Part shown: positions 7,149-14,563 of the stretch, one piece after another
How positions within the stretch are numbered: position 1 is the stretch's first letter
Layout of the letters: each line of letters starts with the position of its first letter
NCBI GenBank assembly: GCA_964416175.1
Contig: CAYQDF010000054.1
Location: forward strand, 1-20,582
DNA from: CAYQDF01 sp964416175
Lineage (GTDB): Bacteria > Chloroflexota > Anaerolineae > Anaerolineales > UBA4823
DNA length: 20,582 bases
Direction: 5' to 3'
The notes under the pieces: generated by a model
What the model saw: the letters and a program-made list of their open reading frames with translations, nothing else
What the model was told of the DNA's origin: nothing
The model's database searches: none
Program-made: the position numbers and the translations under genes

Positions 7149-7161
7149 AACGTTCGCTGGC

Positions 7162-9978
7162 TCACACCGTCCTCCCAGTGAAATGGAAGCTAGCAAGCTT
7201 CAGGGCGGGCACACAGAGGGCGCGGCTGCCATATTCCGTTTTAAGCAGGCGGGTCTCTCTGCTGACCATTTCGACACCAGCCAGAGCCTGGACGTAAGAC
7301 TGCGTGAAGCGCAGGTTCTTCACCGGGTAGGCGATCTCACCGTCCTCGATGAAATAAACGCCGTCGCGCGTCATGCCGGTCACGACGCAGTCGCTCGGGT
7401 GGACGAGCCGCGTGTACCAGAACCGGGTGATATACAAACCGCGTCGGGTGGAAGCGATCATCTCCTCCAGGCTGGCGCGACCGGGCGCCATAAACAGGTT
7501 TAAGGCGATCGGTCCAACGCCTCGCATGTACGCCGGCAGGTTGGGCGGGAGGGCGTGCCCGGTACTGGTCTCCCCAGCCTTCTCGGCAGTCATCCGGTCG
7601 TAAACTGGCCCTTTGATGACACCTCCGGACACAATGTCCACCCTGCGCTTTGGCACCCCTTCGAAGTCAAAGGGCAGCGGCAGCCCCCTGATGTCAAGCC
7701 CATCGTCCCAGATATCTACGGAAGGACTCATGGCCTGGACACCCAGGCGCGTGTTCATCCAGGAACGCCCATCGAGCACCGCCTGCCCTCCCATCCCATT
7801 CAGGTTCAACATATGGAGCAGGTCCTCTGTCACGTATGTATCTGCCACAACGGCATACTCGCCAGGTTCGATTGCCCTCGGATTTCGGCCGGCTTCGGCC
7901 TTGGCGATCGCTTCCCGCCCCAGGGCCTCAGGATTGAGATCTGCAGCTCTCCAGGTAGAAGCCTGGGCGCGGCCGGAAGCGTCCTCAGCCATGACTACGG
8001 TCTGGAAATCGGCTTCCGTCCAGGCGTGGAGGGCGAAGACGCCCTGCGAGTTGGCGACGGAGACCTGATTTTGCCCGGTTGCGTAAGCCCCTGCAGCGCT
8101 GAGACCTTTCTCGTTTGCTGCCCGGCAGAGGCTGGCCACCTGCACCGCACGTTCATCAGGAGAGCACACCGCAGTCGCCTGATCGAAACAGGAGATTTCC
8201 TGGATGGGAGCTGGCTCGGTCAGACCGGGGTGGTGGGGGTTTTCCTGGCCGGCTGCAGCGTTGGCGCGGGCGTGCGCCACCAGCCTGTCCAGCCCTTCCG
8301 GATCGGAGCGGCTGGTGGAGGCCTGCCCCATGCGCTGGCCGAGGTGAAGCCGCAAGTAGATTCCCAGGTTGCTCTCCGCTACGTTCTGGTGGATGGCGTT
8401 GTTCGCGAACCGGGTCAGCGACTTGTCTTCTTCGATCAGCACGACTTCGGCCGGATCTTTCCCGCAGCGCTGGAAGATTTGATGACAGAGGTTTTTGATC
8501 TTTTGTTGAGTGAGCATAATTTTCCCTGGTCGTAACCGTAATACACCGACGCGCACATTCCGGAACCTCGCCGGGGCTGCGCCGTGACCGGTGTGGGCGA
8601 TCTGCCCTGGCTGACCCTTTCCGCAGTTGGGGGTGCCGTACATCTTCCAGGCGCGCGCGTTCCCCACGGCGTCGCAGTTGTTCCAAAACTCGGGAGTGAT
8701 GCCGGTGTAGGTGGGGTTGCGGAGCAAGCGTCCCAGGCGCCCATTCTTGATCTCGTAGGCGACCTCGGTGCCGAACTGGAAATTATAGCGGCGGTCGTCG
8801 ATCGACCAGGATCGATTTGTCTCCATGTAGATGCCATCGTCGGTGTCGGCGATCAGCTCCTCCAGTTCCCATTCTCCGGGTTCGAGGCTGACGTTAGTCA
8901 TCCGGATGATGGGCAGGCGGTTCCAACTGGAGGCGCGCATACAGCCGTTGGAAACCAGACCCAGACGGGAGGCAGTCTCACGCGACATCAAATAGCCAAC
9001 GAACAGCCCATCTTTGACGATGGGGGTCGATTGGGCCGGCACCCCCTCGTCGTCCCAACCGAAGGTGCCCAGGCCAAGCGGGCGGCTGCTGTCAGCAGTG
9101 AGATTTACCACCTCGGAACCATAGCGAAAGTTGTGCAGCTTCTCAGGGGTGAGAAAGGATGTGCCGGCATAGGCGGCTTCGCTTCCGAAGACGCGGTCGA
9201 GTTCGATGGGATGTCCGCAGGATTCGTGGACCTGGAGTGCTACCTGATCGCCGCCCAGGATGATCGTGGTCGTGATGTCGCCCGGGCAGGGGTCAGCGGT
9301 GAGCAGAGCTGCGGCCTCAGTTGCCACCCGCGCGGCATTCCCGGCGAGGTCCCATTCCACTACAGCTTCCCAACCGGCGGTGACCTGCTGGCGCCCGAAG
9401 GAGGAGGGGTAGGAGCGCGTCTGGACTTCGCTGTTCCCCACAGCGACAGCCTGGATCCCGCCGCCAGCTTCCACGATCACCTGTTCGGTTAAAGCGCCCT
9501 CGCTGTTGGCGAACCACTTCTTTTCCCGGATGAAAGTCAGATTTCCGCGCCGCACCCGAATTCCCGCGACTTTTGCCATTTCGGCGTCGGCCGCCAGCAG
9601 TACAGCCAGCTTTTCCTCGAGGGGCACGCTGAAGGGGTCGATCTGGACAGGTGTGTGGTAAACCCCCCGGCTGGTGACCGGCGGCCCCAGGTCAACTACC
9701 TCCCCCGGGACTTTCGCCGAGGCGAGCGCAATGCCCACGGCTCTTTCGGTCACCTGGTCGACTTCAGCGGCGTCCAGCTCGCGGCTGGCGGCAAACCCCC
9801 ACGCGCCTCGAATGAGCACCCGCACGCCGAAGCCGAGAGACTCGGAAGTCTCGAGCGCCTCGACCTGTCCGTTTTTCACTACCAGGAACTCAGTGTGGTT
9901 CTGTACCACGCGGATGTCCGCGTACTGTGCCTGGCGGAGGTGGGCATGGTCGAGGGCGTGTGCGAGGAGATCTTTCAA
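7162..9978 (-). CDS. tldD-pmbA: TldD-TldE (PmbA) metalloprotease, both subunits in one ORF
   Basis: TldD and TldE (PmbA) normally form a heterodimeric zinc protease in the cytoplasm that degrades unfolded peptides and, in some bacteria, matures microcin B17. Here one uninterrupted 938-codon frame contains both. Residues 1-487 match TldD: the zinc motif HESCGH is at 251-256, and the C-terminal part has PNCGKGQPGQ and PARFRNVRVGV, the usual TldD end. Residues 488-938 match TldE/PmbA (MLTQQKIKNL to KLASFHFTGR) and lack the HEXXXH motif, as expected. The ORF starts at a TTG (9978) with AAGGAG six bases upstream. The TldE half keeps its own in-frame ATG (8517) after CAGGG. The fusion joint is about ten residues (LRLRPGKI). 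This could be a true fusion, read-through from a lost stop, or a sequence error at the stop codon. Confidence 0.92.
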   Translation of the reverse strand: MKDLLAHALDHAHLRQAQYADIRVVQNHTEFLVVKNGQVEALETSESLGFGVRVLIRGAWGFAASRELDAAEVDQVTERAVGIALASAKVPGEVVDLGPPVTSRGVYHTPVQIDPFSVPLEEKLAVLLAADAEMAKVAGIRVRRGNLTFIREKKWFANSEGALTEQVIVEAGGGIQAVAVGNSEVQTRSYPSSFGRQQVTAGWEAVVEWDLAGNAARVATEAAALLTADPCPGDITTTIILGGDQVALQVHESCGHPIELDRVFGSEAAYAGTSFLTPEKLHNFRYGSEVVNLTADSSRPLGLGTFGWDDEGVPAQSTPIVKDGLFVGYLMSRETASRLGLVSNGCMRASSWNRLPIIRMTNVSLEPGEWELEELIADTDDGIYMETNRSWSIDDRRYNFQFGTEVAYEIKNGRLGRLLRNPTYTGITPEFWNNCDAVGNARAWKMYGTPNCGKGQPGQIAHTGHGAAPARFRNVRVGVLRLRPGKIMLTQQKIKNLCHQIFQRCGKDPAEVVLIEEDKSLTRFANNAIHQNVAESNLGIYLRLHLGQRMGQASTSRSDPEGLDRLVAHARANAAAGQENPHHPGLTEPAPIQEISCFDQATAVCSPDERAVQVASLCRAANEKGLSAAGAYATGQNQVSVANSQGVFALHAWTEADFQTVVMAEDASGRAQASTWRAADLNPEALGREAIAKAEAGRNPRAIEPGEYAVVADTYVTEDLLHMLNLNGMGGQAVLDGRSWMNTRLGVQAMSPSVDIWDDGLDIRGLPLPFDFEGVPKRRVDIVSGGVIKGPVYDRMTAEKAGETSTGHALPPNLPAYMRGVGPIALNLFMAPGRASLEEMIASTRRGLYITRFWYTRLVHPSDCVVTGMTRDGVYFIEDGEIAYPVKNLRFTQSYVQALAGVEMVSRETRLLKTEYGSRALCVPALKLASFHFTGRTV
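8515..8527 (-). promoter_or_regulatory. Possible internal translation start of the TldE/PmbA half
   Basis: An in-frame ATG at 8517 begins the TldE-like half exactly where stand-alone PmbA proteins start, preceded by CAGGGAAAATT. A separate TldE could be made from it, in addition to or instead of the fusion. Confidence 0.4.
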
Positions 9979-10030
9979 GGGCGGCTCCTTACATACGACG
10001 GCAGCTGGTGGAAAATAGACCAGGGTTTTC

Positions 10031-10065
10031 TTCCGTCATTCGCCCACCGTCGTCCATCAATCAAC
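10031..10065. repeat. Heptad-periodic tract between the molybdopterin protein and tldD-pmbA
   Basis: Five consecutive 7-mers: TTCCGTC, ATTCGCC, CACCGTC, GTCCATC, AATCAAC, each with TC or CC near its end. The tract overlaps the stop codon of the oxidoreductase gene. Confidence 0.5.
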
Positions 10066-10699
10066 CGAACCGCTGCTCCAGCCAGATATCAGCTTCGTTG
10101 TGATATCCGGCCTCCTCCCAGAAGCCTGGCCGGTCCTGCGCCATGAACTGCAGGCCGCGCAGCCACTTCGCCCCCTTCCAAAAGTATGGCGTTTTCAGGT
10201 CAGGCCGGCCGGGAATGAACCCGACCACCCCGCGCAGCGGGTAACCGTGGTCCGGAGAGATCGGTTCTCCATTGTAGTGAGTCGCCAAAAGGAAATTATC
10301 CTGCAGCACCACATTCAACGGGAGGTTAACCGTGAACCCGTATTCCGCGTGCTGGAGAATGTAGCTGGCGGTGGGTTTTAACCTGATCAATCCCTGGTCG
10401 ATCAACGTCTTGACCGAAACCCCTTCCCATTCGGTGTCGAACTTGCTCCAACGGGTGACACAATGGATGTCCATCACGACCCTGGAGCGGGGGAGCCGGT
10501 TGAACTCGTCCCAGGTCCAGCGTACCTCTTCCTCGACCTCTCCCCAAACGCGGAAGTCCCAGGTCGCCGGATTGAAGCGCGGCACCGGCCCGTAGTGCAG
10601 GACGGGAAACTTCTGAGTCAGGGACTGGCCAGGAGGCAGCCGTCCCTCCTGGCGGATGCGTTCTTCGTCATCCTTGCGCTTGAAAATATCGTCGAGCAT
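10061..10699 (-). CDS. Sulfite-oxidase-family molybdopterin protein (YuiH-like)
   Basis: The product is 212 residues with one Oxidored_molyb-type domain (PF00174). Cys80 in MDIHCVTRWSKFDTEWEGV is the expected molybdenum ligand. The regions SPDHGYPLRGVVGFIPGR and KTPYFWKGAKWLRGL are typical of the family. There is no twin-arginine signal, no membrane segment, and no heme or dimerisation domain, so it resembles short cytoplasmic YuiH-type proteins whose substrate is unknown. The ATG at 10699 follows GGAG. An extended -10 TGTTATAAT lies about 20 bases upstream. The next gene downstream is tldD-pmbA, 82 bases away, which may be co-transcribed, but no functional link is evident. Confidence 0.88.
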   Translation of the reverse strand: MLDDIFKRKDDEERIRQEGRLPPGQSLTQKFPVLHYGPVPRFNPATWDFRVWGEVEEEVRWTWDEFNRLPRSRVVMDIHCVTRWSKFDTEWEGVSVKTLIDQGLIRLKPTASYILQHAEYGFTVNLPLNVVLQDNFLLATHYNGEPISPDHGYPLRGVVGFIPGRPDLKTPYFWKGAKWLRGLQFMAQDRPGFWEEAGYHNEADIWLEQRFG

Positions 10700-10718
10700 G
10701 GTAGTCTCCAGGGGAGAA

Positions 10719-10727
10719 ATTATAACA
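10719..10727 (-). promoter_or_regulatory. Extended -10 promoter of the molybdopterin oxidoreductase gene
   Basis: The minus strand reads TGTTATAAT, a perfect extended -10, 19 bases before the ATG. The upstream -35 region is a poly-A-like stretch with no TTGACA match. Confidence 0.55.
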
Positions 10728-10769
10728 GACGGTTTCTTTGCTATTTTTTTCGGAACCTGAAATTCGCTC

Positions 10770-11453
10770 TCACAAGGAATAACTTTCGCCAGGTCTCAAG
10801 ACATGCGCCTTCGTTTTCGTCTCGTTCTCCACGCGCCCGGCCCAGGCGTGAGGGTCCTGGGCGATCACATCCCAGGTGTTGTAATGAATCGGGATAACGT
10901 GCTTGGGTTCGATCAGCTTTACCGCGCGCAGGGCGTCGTCCGGGCCCATGGTGTAGTTATCGCCGATGGGCAGCACCGCCAGGTCGATCCCCTCCTCGCC
11001 GATCAGGCGCATATCGCCGAACAGGCCCGTGTCGCAGGCCATGTAGATCTTGTGCCCCTCGTTCGTGGTCAGCAGGAAGCCCGCCGGGTTGCCGCCGTAC
11101 GAGCCATCCGGCAGGCCTGAGCCGTGAACTGCCAGGGTCAGCTTCAGGTAGCCGAAGGGGTGCATGTAGCCGCCGCCCAGGTGCTGCCCGTGGGTCGGTA
11201 AATTTTGCTTGCTGAGCCAGCCGCACATCTCGGCGTTGGCGATGACCTTCGCACCGGTACGCCTGGCGATGGCGACCGTATCTCCCACGTGGTCTCCATG
11301 GCCGTGGCTCAGCAGGATGTAATCGACCTGCAGTTCATCGGGCGTGGTGCTGGCCATCGGGTTCCCGGAGAGAAAAGGGTCGACCAGGAGTGTATACCCA
11401 CCTGTCTCCAGGTAAAGCGCTGCGTGTCCAAGCCATGTAATTTTTGTGCTCAT
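10770..11453 (-). CDS. Metal-dependent hydrolase, UPF0173/YtkL-like (metallo-beta-lactamase fold)
   Basis: The product is 227 residues, the normal size of UPF0173 proteins. The metal motif HGHGDH occupies residues 50-55 (SHGHGDHVGDT). The third ligand region MACDTGLFGDM and the last histidine in IPIHYNTWD are intact, so this should be an active dinuclear metal hydrolase. Its physiological substrate is unknown; it is cytoplasmic, with no signal peptide. The ATG overlaps the TGA of the upstream membrane-protein gene by one base (TGATG), implying translational coupling. It is the last gene of the mutY-M19-membrane protein-hydrolase cluster and ends 70 bases before the oxidoreductase gene. Confidence 0.9.
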   Translation of the reverse strand: MSTKITWLGHAALYLETGGYTLLVDPFLSGNPMASTTPDELQVDYILLSHGHGDHVGDTVAIARRTGAKVIANAEMCGWLSKQNLPTHGQHLGGGYMHPFGYLKLTLAVHGSGLPDGSYGGNPAGFLLTTNEGHKIYMACDTGLFGDMRLIGEEGIDLAVLPIGDNYTMGPDDALRAVKLIEPKHVIPIHYNTWDVIAQDPHAWAGRVENETKTKAHVLRPGESYSL

Positions 11454-11965
11454 CAGAAAATCCTTTCATTAAAGTCACTGTGGATGGTCTGGCTCTCATC
11501 GATGCCACGGTGTTCAGCCTCTTTTTTCTTGCCGCCGAATGGGATCATCGAAATGAAACCCAGGGCGATCACTCCTTCCCCGATCAGCACGCCAAGCGCC
11601 TGGTATGGACCGTAGTAAGGGATCTCCGGGGAGAGCTGGCTGCCGAAACCGAACACGTCTGCCATTCCGGAGACGACGGCGATCACGTACCCGGTGCTGA
11701 CCAGGCGCAGGCCGATATCTGCCAGGATGGTCGTGGGACGGTCGTTCCACAAGGCGTTCATGATGACATACCCGCCCAGGCAGATGAAAGCCAGCCCGAT
11801 CAGGAAAACGGCGATCTGGACGAAACCCACCACCGGGCTGCGGTCGAGGCGGAACAGCCCGGGTTCGGCGCCGATGAGAAAAATTACAAGACCCACAAAG
11901 ACGAGGATTAACCCCAGGCGGATGCGGAAGCGTCCATTGGTTGGGGGCGCGGTATTCGTACTCAT
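11453..11965 (-). CDS. Four-TM membrane protein of unknown function
   Basis: The product is 170 residues and I recognise no family. Hydrophobic stretches suggest four membrane helices at about residues 15-33, 46-69, 84-104 and 119-143. Both ends are hydrophilic: a short N-terminus rich in Thr/Pro/Asn and a charged C-terminal tail (GGKKKEAEHRGIDESQ). Its ATG overlaps the TGA of the M19 peptidase gene by four bases (ATGA), and its own TGA overlaps the next ATG by one base. This tight packing supports reality and co-expression. Its role in the cluster cannot be deduced. Confidence 0.8.
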   Translation of the reverse strand: MSTNTAPPTNGRFRIRLGLILVFVGLVIFLIGAEPGLFRLDRSPVVGFVQIAVFLIGLAFICLGGYVIMNALWNDRPTTILADIGLRLVSTGYVIAVVSGMADVFGFGSQLSPEIPYYGPYQALGVLIGEGVIALGFISMIPFGGKKKEAEHRGIDESQTIHSDFNERIF

Positions 11966-13050
11966 TCAACTTGCGGTAAGGTGCGCCGGAGGAGAGTGAG
12001 CCAGTTGCCTCCCAGGATCGCACCAATGTCTTCTTCAGTATACCCTTTTTCCGCCAGAAGCGGGGCGAGTTTTACCAGGTCCGCAATGGTATCGATCCCA
12101 TCCGGGACAGACTGCAGTCCGAAGCCACCATCGAAGTCGCTTCCGATGCCAGCATTGGCCGCCGAGCCCGCCATCTGGCAGACGTAATCGATCTGCGCTG
12201 CCACGTGCTCCAGGCTTACCGCGGCGCGCCCATCCCTGGCAGACCACCCCCACAGGAGGAATTTGTTGTACGGCACAATGCCGACGATGCCGTTGCGCTC
12301 GAGCAGGCGAGCAAGCAGGTGGTCGGATAAAAAGCGGTTGCTCTCGCATCCCTTGAGCAGTGAGACGGCGTTCGAGTGGGAGGCGATCACAGTCCCCGGG
12401 TAGAAATCCAGGGCCTGGAGGGCGGCCTCTTCGTCCATGTGAGAGATGTCCAGGATGAAGCCGAACGCCGCCATGCCTTCCAGCAGGGCGTATCCTTCGC
12501 CCGTCAACGGCCCGGGTTCGCGCGTCCCGCCGCAGAAGCGCGTCCCGGCCCAGGCGGGACCGATCACTCGCAATCCGTGCTCCCACCAGTCTTCGATCTC
12601 GCCCGGATCGCGCAGGCACTCCGCGCCCTCCATGAGGACGACCAGGCCGACCGGTCGACTCTCTCTTTCCTCGTCCTCCCAGGCCGAGATCACTTTTTCC
12701 AGACCGGGCAGGGAGCGGACCAGCTGAAATTTATCCGGGGCTTCGTCGACCAGGCGCCGGTAGGCGTCGAGCTGAGACCTGTAGAGGGAGTAGGCCTGGT
12801 CGCTGGTGGCATACACCAGCCTGTCCCACTCGCCAAGCTGGCGGCGGAGAGGTGCGGCGAACAGGGAGGCGAAGACCATTGCCACTCGGCCGCGCTGATA
12901 GTCAGGCCAGCCGAGCAGCGTGTCCCCGTTGCGGTCGGGCACAGGGCCTCCGGCTTCCAGGCGACGGGTTTCTTCAGCGGAGCGGGTGTAATCCCGGCCG
13001 AACGTCAGCATGTTCCAGGCCAGGTCTTCGTGGGCGTCGATGATTAGCAT
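11962..13050 (-). CDS. Membrane-dipeptidase family (M19) metallopeptidase
   Basis: The product is 362 residues, a typical length for M19, which hydrolyses dipeptides (including D-amino-acid ones in some bacteria) with a dinuclear zinc site. Expected ligands are visible: His7 and Asp9 (IIDAHEDLAWN), the bridging Glu141 (LMEGAE), His204 (DISHMDEE), His225 (IASHSNA) and Asp305 (GIGSDFDGG). There is no signal peptide, so it is probably cytoplasmic despite the family name. The ATG lies 7 bases inside the mutY 3' end, and its stop overlaps the next gene by four bases. The packing suggests one operon, but no pathway links a dipeptidase to MutY. Confidence 0.9.
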   Translation of the reverse strand: MLIIDAHEDLAWNMLTFGRDYTRSAEETRRLEAGGPVPDRNGDTLLGWPDYQRGRVAMVFASLFAAPLRRQLGEWDRLVYATSDQAYSLYRSQLDAYRRLVDEAPDKFQLVRSLPGLEKVISAWEDEERESRPVGLVVLMEGAECLRDPGEIEDWWEHGLRVIGPAWAGTRFCGGTREPGPLTGEGYALLEGMAAFGFILDISHMDEEAALQALDFYPGTVIASHSNAVSLLKGCESNRFLSDHLLARLLERNGIVGIVPYNKFLLWGWSARDGRAAVSLEHVAAQIDYVCQMAGSAANAGIGSDFDGGFGLQSVPDGIDTIADLVKLAPLLAEKGYTEEDIGAILGGNWLTLLRRTLPQVE

Positions 13051-14168
13051 TGTGCAGCGTGATCGGTTTTCAGTATACCGTGATCGCTCGAACTGGTAAC
13101 TGAAGGCTGAACAATGTTCCTTGTCAAGCGCTCCGCGATGAGACGATCGACCTTGCCCATCGGGTAATCCCTGAGGGAGCGCAGGTCGCTCCAGGCGAGT
13201 GCGGCGTGGTGCAGGCGGCGCGGCTCGCCCGCGTGCAGGTCGCAGTAGAAAGCCTGTACGGTCACGCGAAAATGTGTGTAGGCGTGGCGGTAGACCCCAA
13301 GCGACTGGCCGATTTCGACTTCAACTCCCAGCTCTTCCCGGATCTCGCGCCGCAGCCCGGACTCCGGCTGTTCTCCCGGCTCAAGCTTTCCGCCAGGGAA
13401 TTCCCACAGTCCACCGAGCAGCCCGTCCAGCGGTCGCTTGCCAATCAACACTTGCCCCTCCCGGCGGATGACCGCAGCGGTTACGTTGTAATGAGGAACG
13501 CGTGCTCTCCTGACTCTGACGGGCCGTTCCACCTGCACGCCGAGGGTGCGCGCCTGGCAGTCACCGGACAGAGGACAGCGCTCGCATTGCGGGACTGGCG
13601 TGCAGATTAGAGCCCCCAGCTCCATCAACGCCTGGTTGAAAGTGCCGGCCTTGCCCGGAGGCAAGTGCATCGCAGCCAGCGTCCACAGGAGATTCTCACT
13701 TTCAGGTGAACCCGCCAGCAGGCGAATGTCGAACAGGCGCGCCAACACCCGCCGGATGTTGCCGTCCAGGGTGGGTTCATCGCGGCCGAATGCGATGGAT
13801 GCGATCGCCCCCGCCGTGTAGCGGCCGATCCCGGGCAGGCGCCGCAGACTCTTCGCGTCCTGCGGGAGCTCGCCTCCGTAGTCTTCCATCACTATCCTGG
13901 CAGCCCGGTGGAGATTGCGGGCGCGGCTGTAGTAACCCAACCCTTCCCACCGCGAGAGTACATCTTCGAGACTCGCCTCTGCCAGAGATTCGAGCGTCGG
14001 GAAGTGCGCCATCCAACGCTCAAAATATGGGATGACCGTCTCGACCCGGGTCTGCTGGAGCATCACCTCGGAGACCCACACGGCATACGGGTCGGGATGA
14101 CCGCGCCAGGGGAGCTGGCGAGCGTGAAGGATATACCAGTCTAGGATTTGATCGGCGAGAGAGGGCAT
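13044..14168 (-). CDS. mutY: Adenine DNA glycosylase MutY with C-terminal Nudix domain
   Basis: MutY removes adenine mispaired with 8-oxoguanine. From an ATG at 14168 the product is 374 residues. The frame is open up to 14243, but that extension starts at a TTG, is not family-like and is encoded by heptad-repeat DNA. The helix-hairpin-helix catalytic domain has Glu34 (VSEVMLQQTRV), LPGIGRYTAGAI and Asp135 (PTLDGNIRR). The [4Fe-4S] cysteines are 189, 195, 198 and 204, with x5 rather than the usual x6 between the first two. The C-terminal domain (about 228-345) contains a complete 23-residue Nudix box starting at G260 with E266 and REIREELGV (274-282). This is unlike the degenerate domain of E. 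coli MutY. The last ~25 residues look non-conserved. No clear Shine-Dalgarno sequence is visible. Confidence 0.93.
   Translation of the reverse strand: MPSLADQILDWYILHARQLPWRGHPDPYAVWVSEVMLQQTRVETVIPYFERWMAHFPTLESLAEASLEDVLSRWEGLGYYSRARNLHRAARIVMEDYGGELPQDAKSLRRLPGIGRYTAGAIASIAFGRDEPTLDGNIRRVLARLFDIRLLAGSPESENLLWTLAAMHLPPGKAGTFNQALMELGALICTPVPQCERCPLSGDCQARTLGVQVERPVRVRRARVPHYNVTAAVIRREGQVLIGKRPLDGLLGGLWEFPGGKLEPGEQPESGLRREIREELGVEVEIGQSLGVYRHAYTHFRVTVQAFYCDLHAGEPRRLHHAALAWSDLRSLRDYPMGKVDRLIAERLTRNIVQPSVTSSSDHGILKTDHAAQC
13091..13118. repeat. Heptad-periodic tract in the mutY 3' end
   Basis: Four consecutive 7-mers: AACTGGT, AACTGAA, GGCTGAA, CAATGTT. They encode part of the non-conserved C-terminal tail of MutY, suggesting that the repeat spread into the gene end and replaced or extended the original stop. 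Confidence 0.4.
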
Positions 14169-14175
14169 GGGGGTG

Positions 14176-14265
14176 TAGATTTTTGAGTTTAGATTGCTGA
14201 TCGATTCAACACGCGTGGGGTTCCCGATATCAACAATTCTCAATCAAAAATCACATCTGAAATCC
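14176..14265. repeat. Heptad-periodic AT-rich tract with inverted arms
   Basis: The left arm (14176-14203) reads in 7-mers TAGATTT, TTGAGTT, TAGATTG, CTGATCG. The right arm (14231-14265) reads CAACAAT, TCTCAAT, CAAAAAT, CACATCT, GAAATCC. The arms are roughly inverted copies around a short GC-rich centre. The tract fills the gap upstream of mutY and runs into the 3' end of the neighbouring small gene. Confidence 0.55.
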
Positions 14266-14553
14266 CCGGCGGGCGGGGACGACTTTGTACGAAAACTCGG
14301 TCACGAAATTGAGCAGGCGTTCGGTCAGAGCCAGCCATTCGGTCGATTCGAGGATCTGGTCCAGCGCCTTTTTGTTGGCGATCTTTGCCCCCGCGATGAT
14401 CTGGGGTTGGTTGCCGTAGATGGTAAACCAGGCGTCGGTGGTTTCCAGGCCCAGGCGCTGCATCCCCGGGATGAATTCCCGGACCACGAATTCGAAATAT
14501 TCTTGTTCCCGCCCGGGCAGGATATCCCAGGACATGAGGATTTTTACGGACAC
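14251..14553 (-). CDS. Small conserved-looking protein, probable dimeric alpha/beta-barrel fold
   Basis: The product is 100 residues from a GTG at 14553, preceded by GGAG that overlaps the stop codon (TAGGAG) of the MBL-fold gene. The two genes are thus packed 10 bases apart and probably co-translated. The pattern of a strand (VKILMSWDI), a helix (GREQEYFEFVVREFIPGMQRL), then strands (TTDAWFTIYG, PQIIAGAKI) and a second helix resembles small ferredoxin-like dimeric alpha/beta-barrel proteins. I know no function for it, and the fold is an inference from the residue pattern. Its last residues and stop lie within heptad-repeat DNA, so the natural end may have been altered. Confidence 0.75.
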   Translation of the reverse strand: MSVKILMSWDILPGREQEYFEFVVREFIPGMQRLGLETTDAWFTIYGNQPQIIAGAKIANKKALDQILESTEWLALTERLLNFVTEFSYKVVPARRGFQM

Positions 14554-14563
14554 GCGCTCGCTC

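Noticed and set aside
7555..9492. Two long plus-strand open frames (326 and 302 codons) opposite the TldD-TldE ORF
   Set aside because: The opposite strand matches TldD and TldE along its full length; the plus-strand products are Gly/Pro/Arg-rich without recognisable motifs.
14169..14243. 25-residue N-terminal extension of MutY
   Set aside because: It begins at a TTG, is encoded by heptad-repeat DNA and precedes the normal MutY N-terminus.
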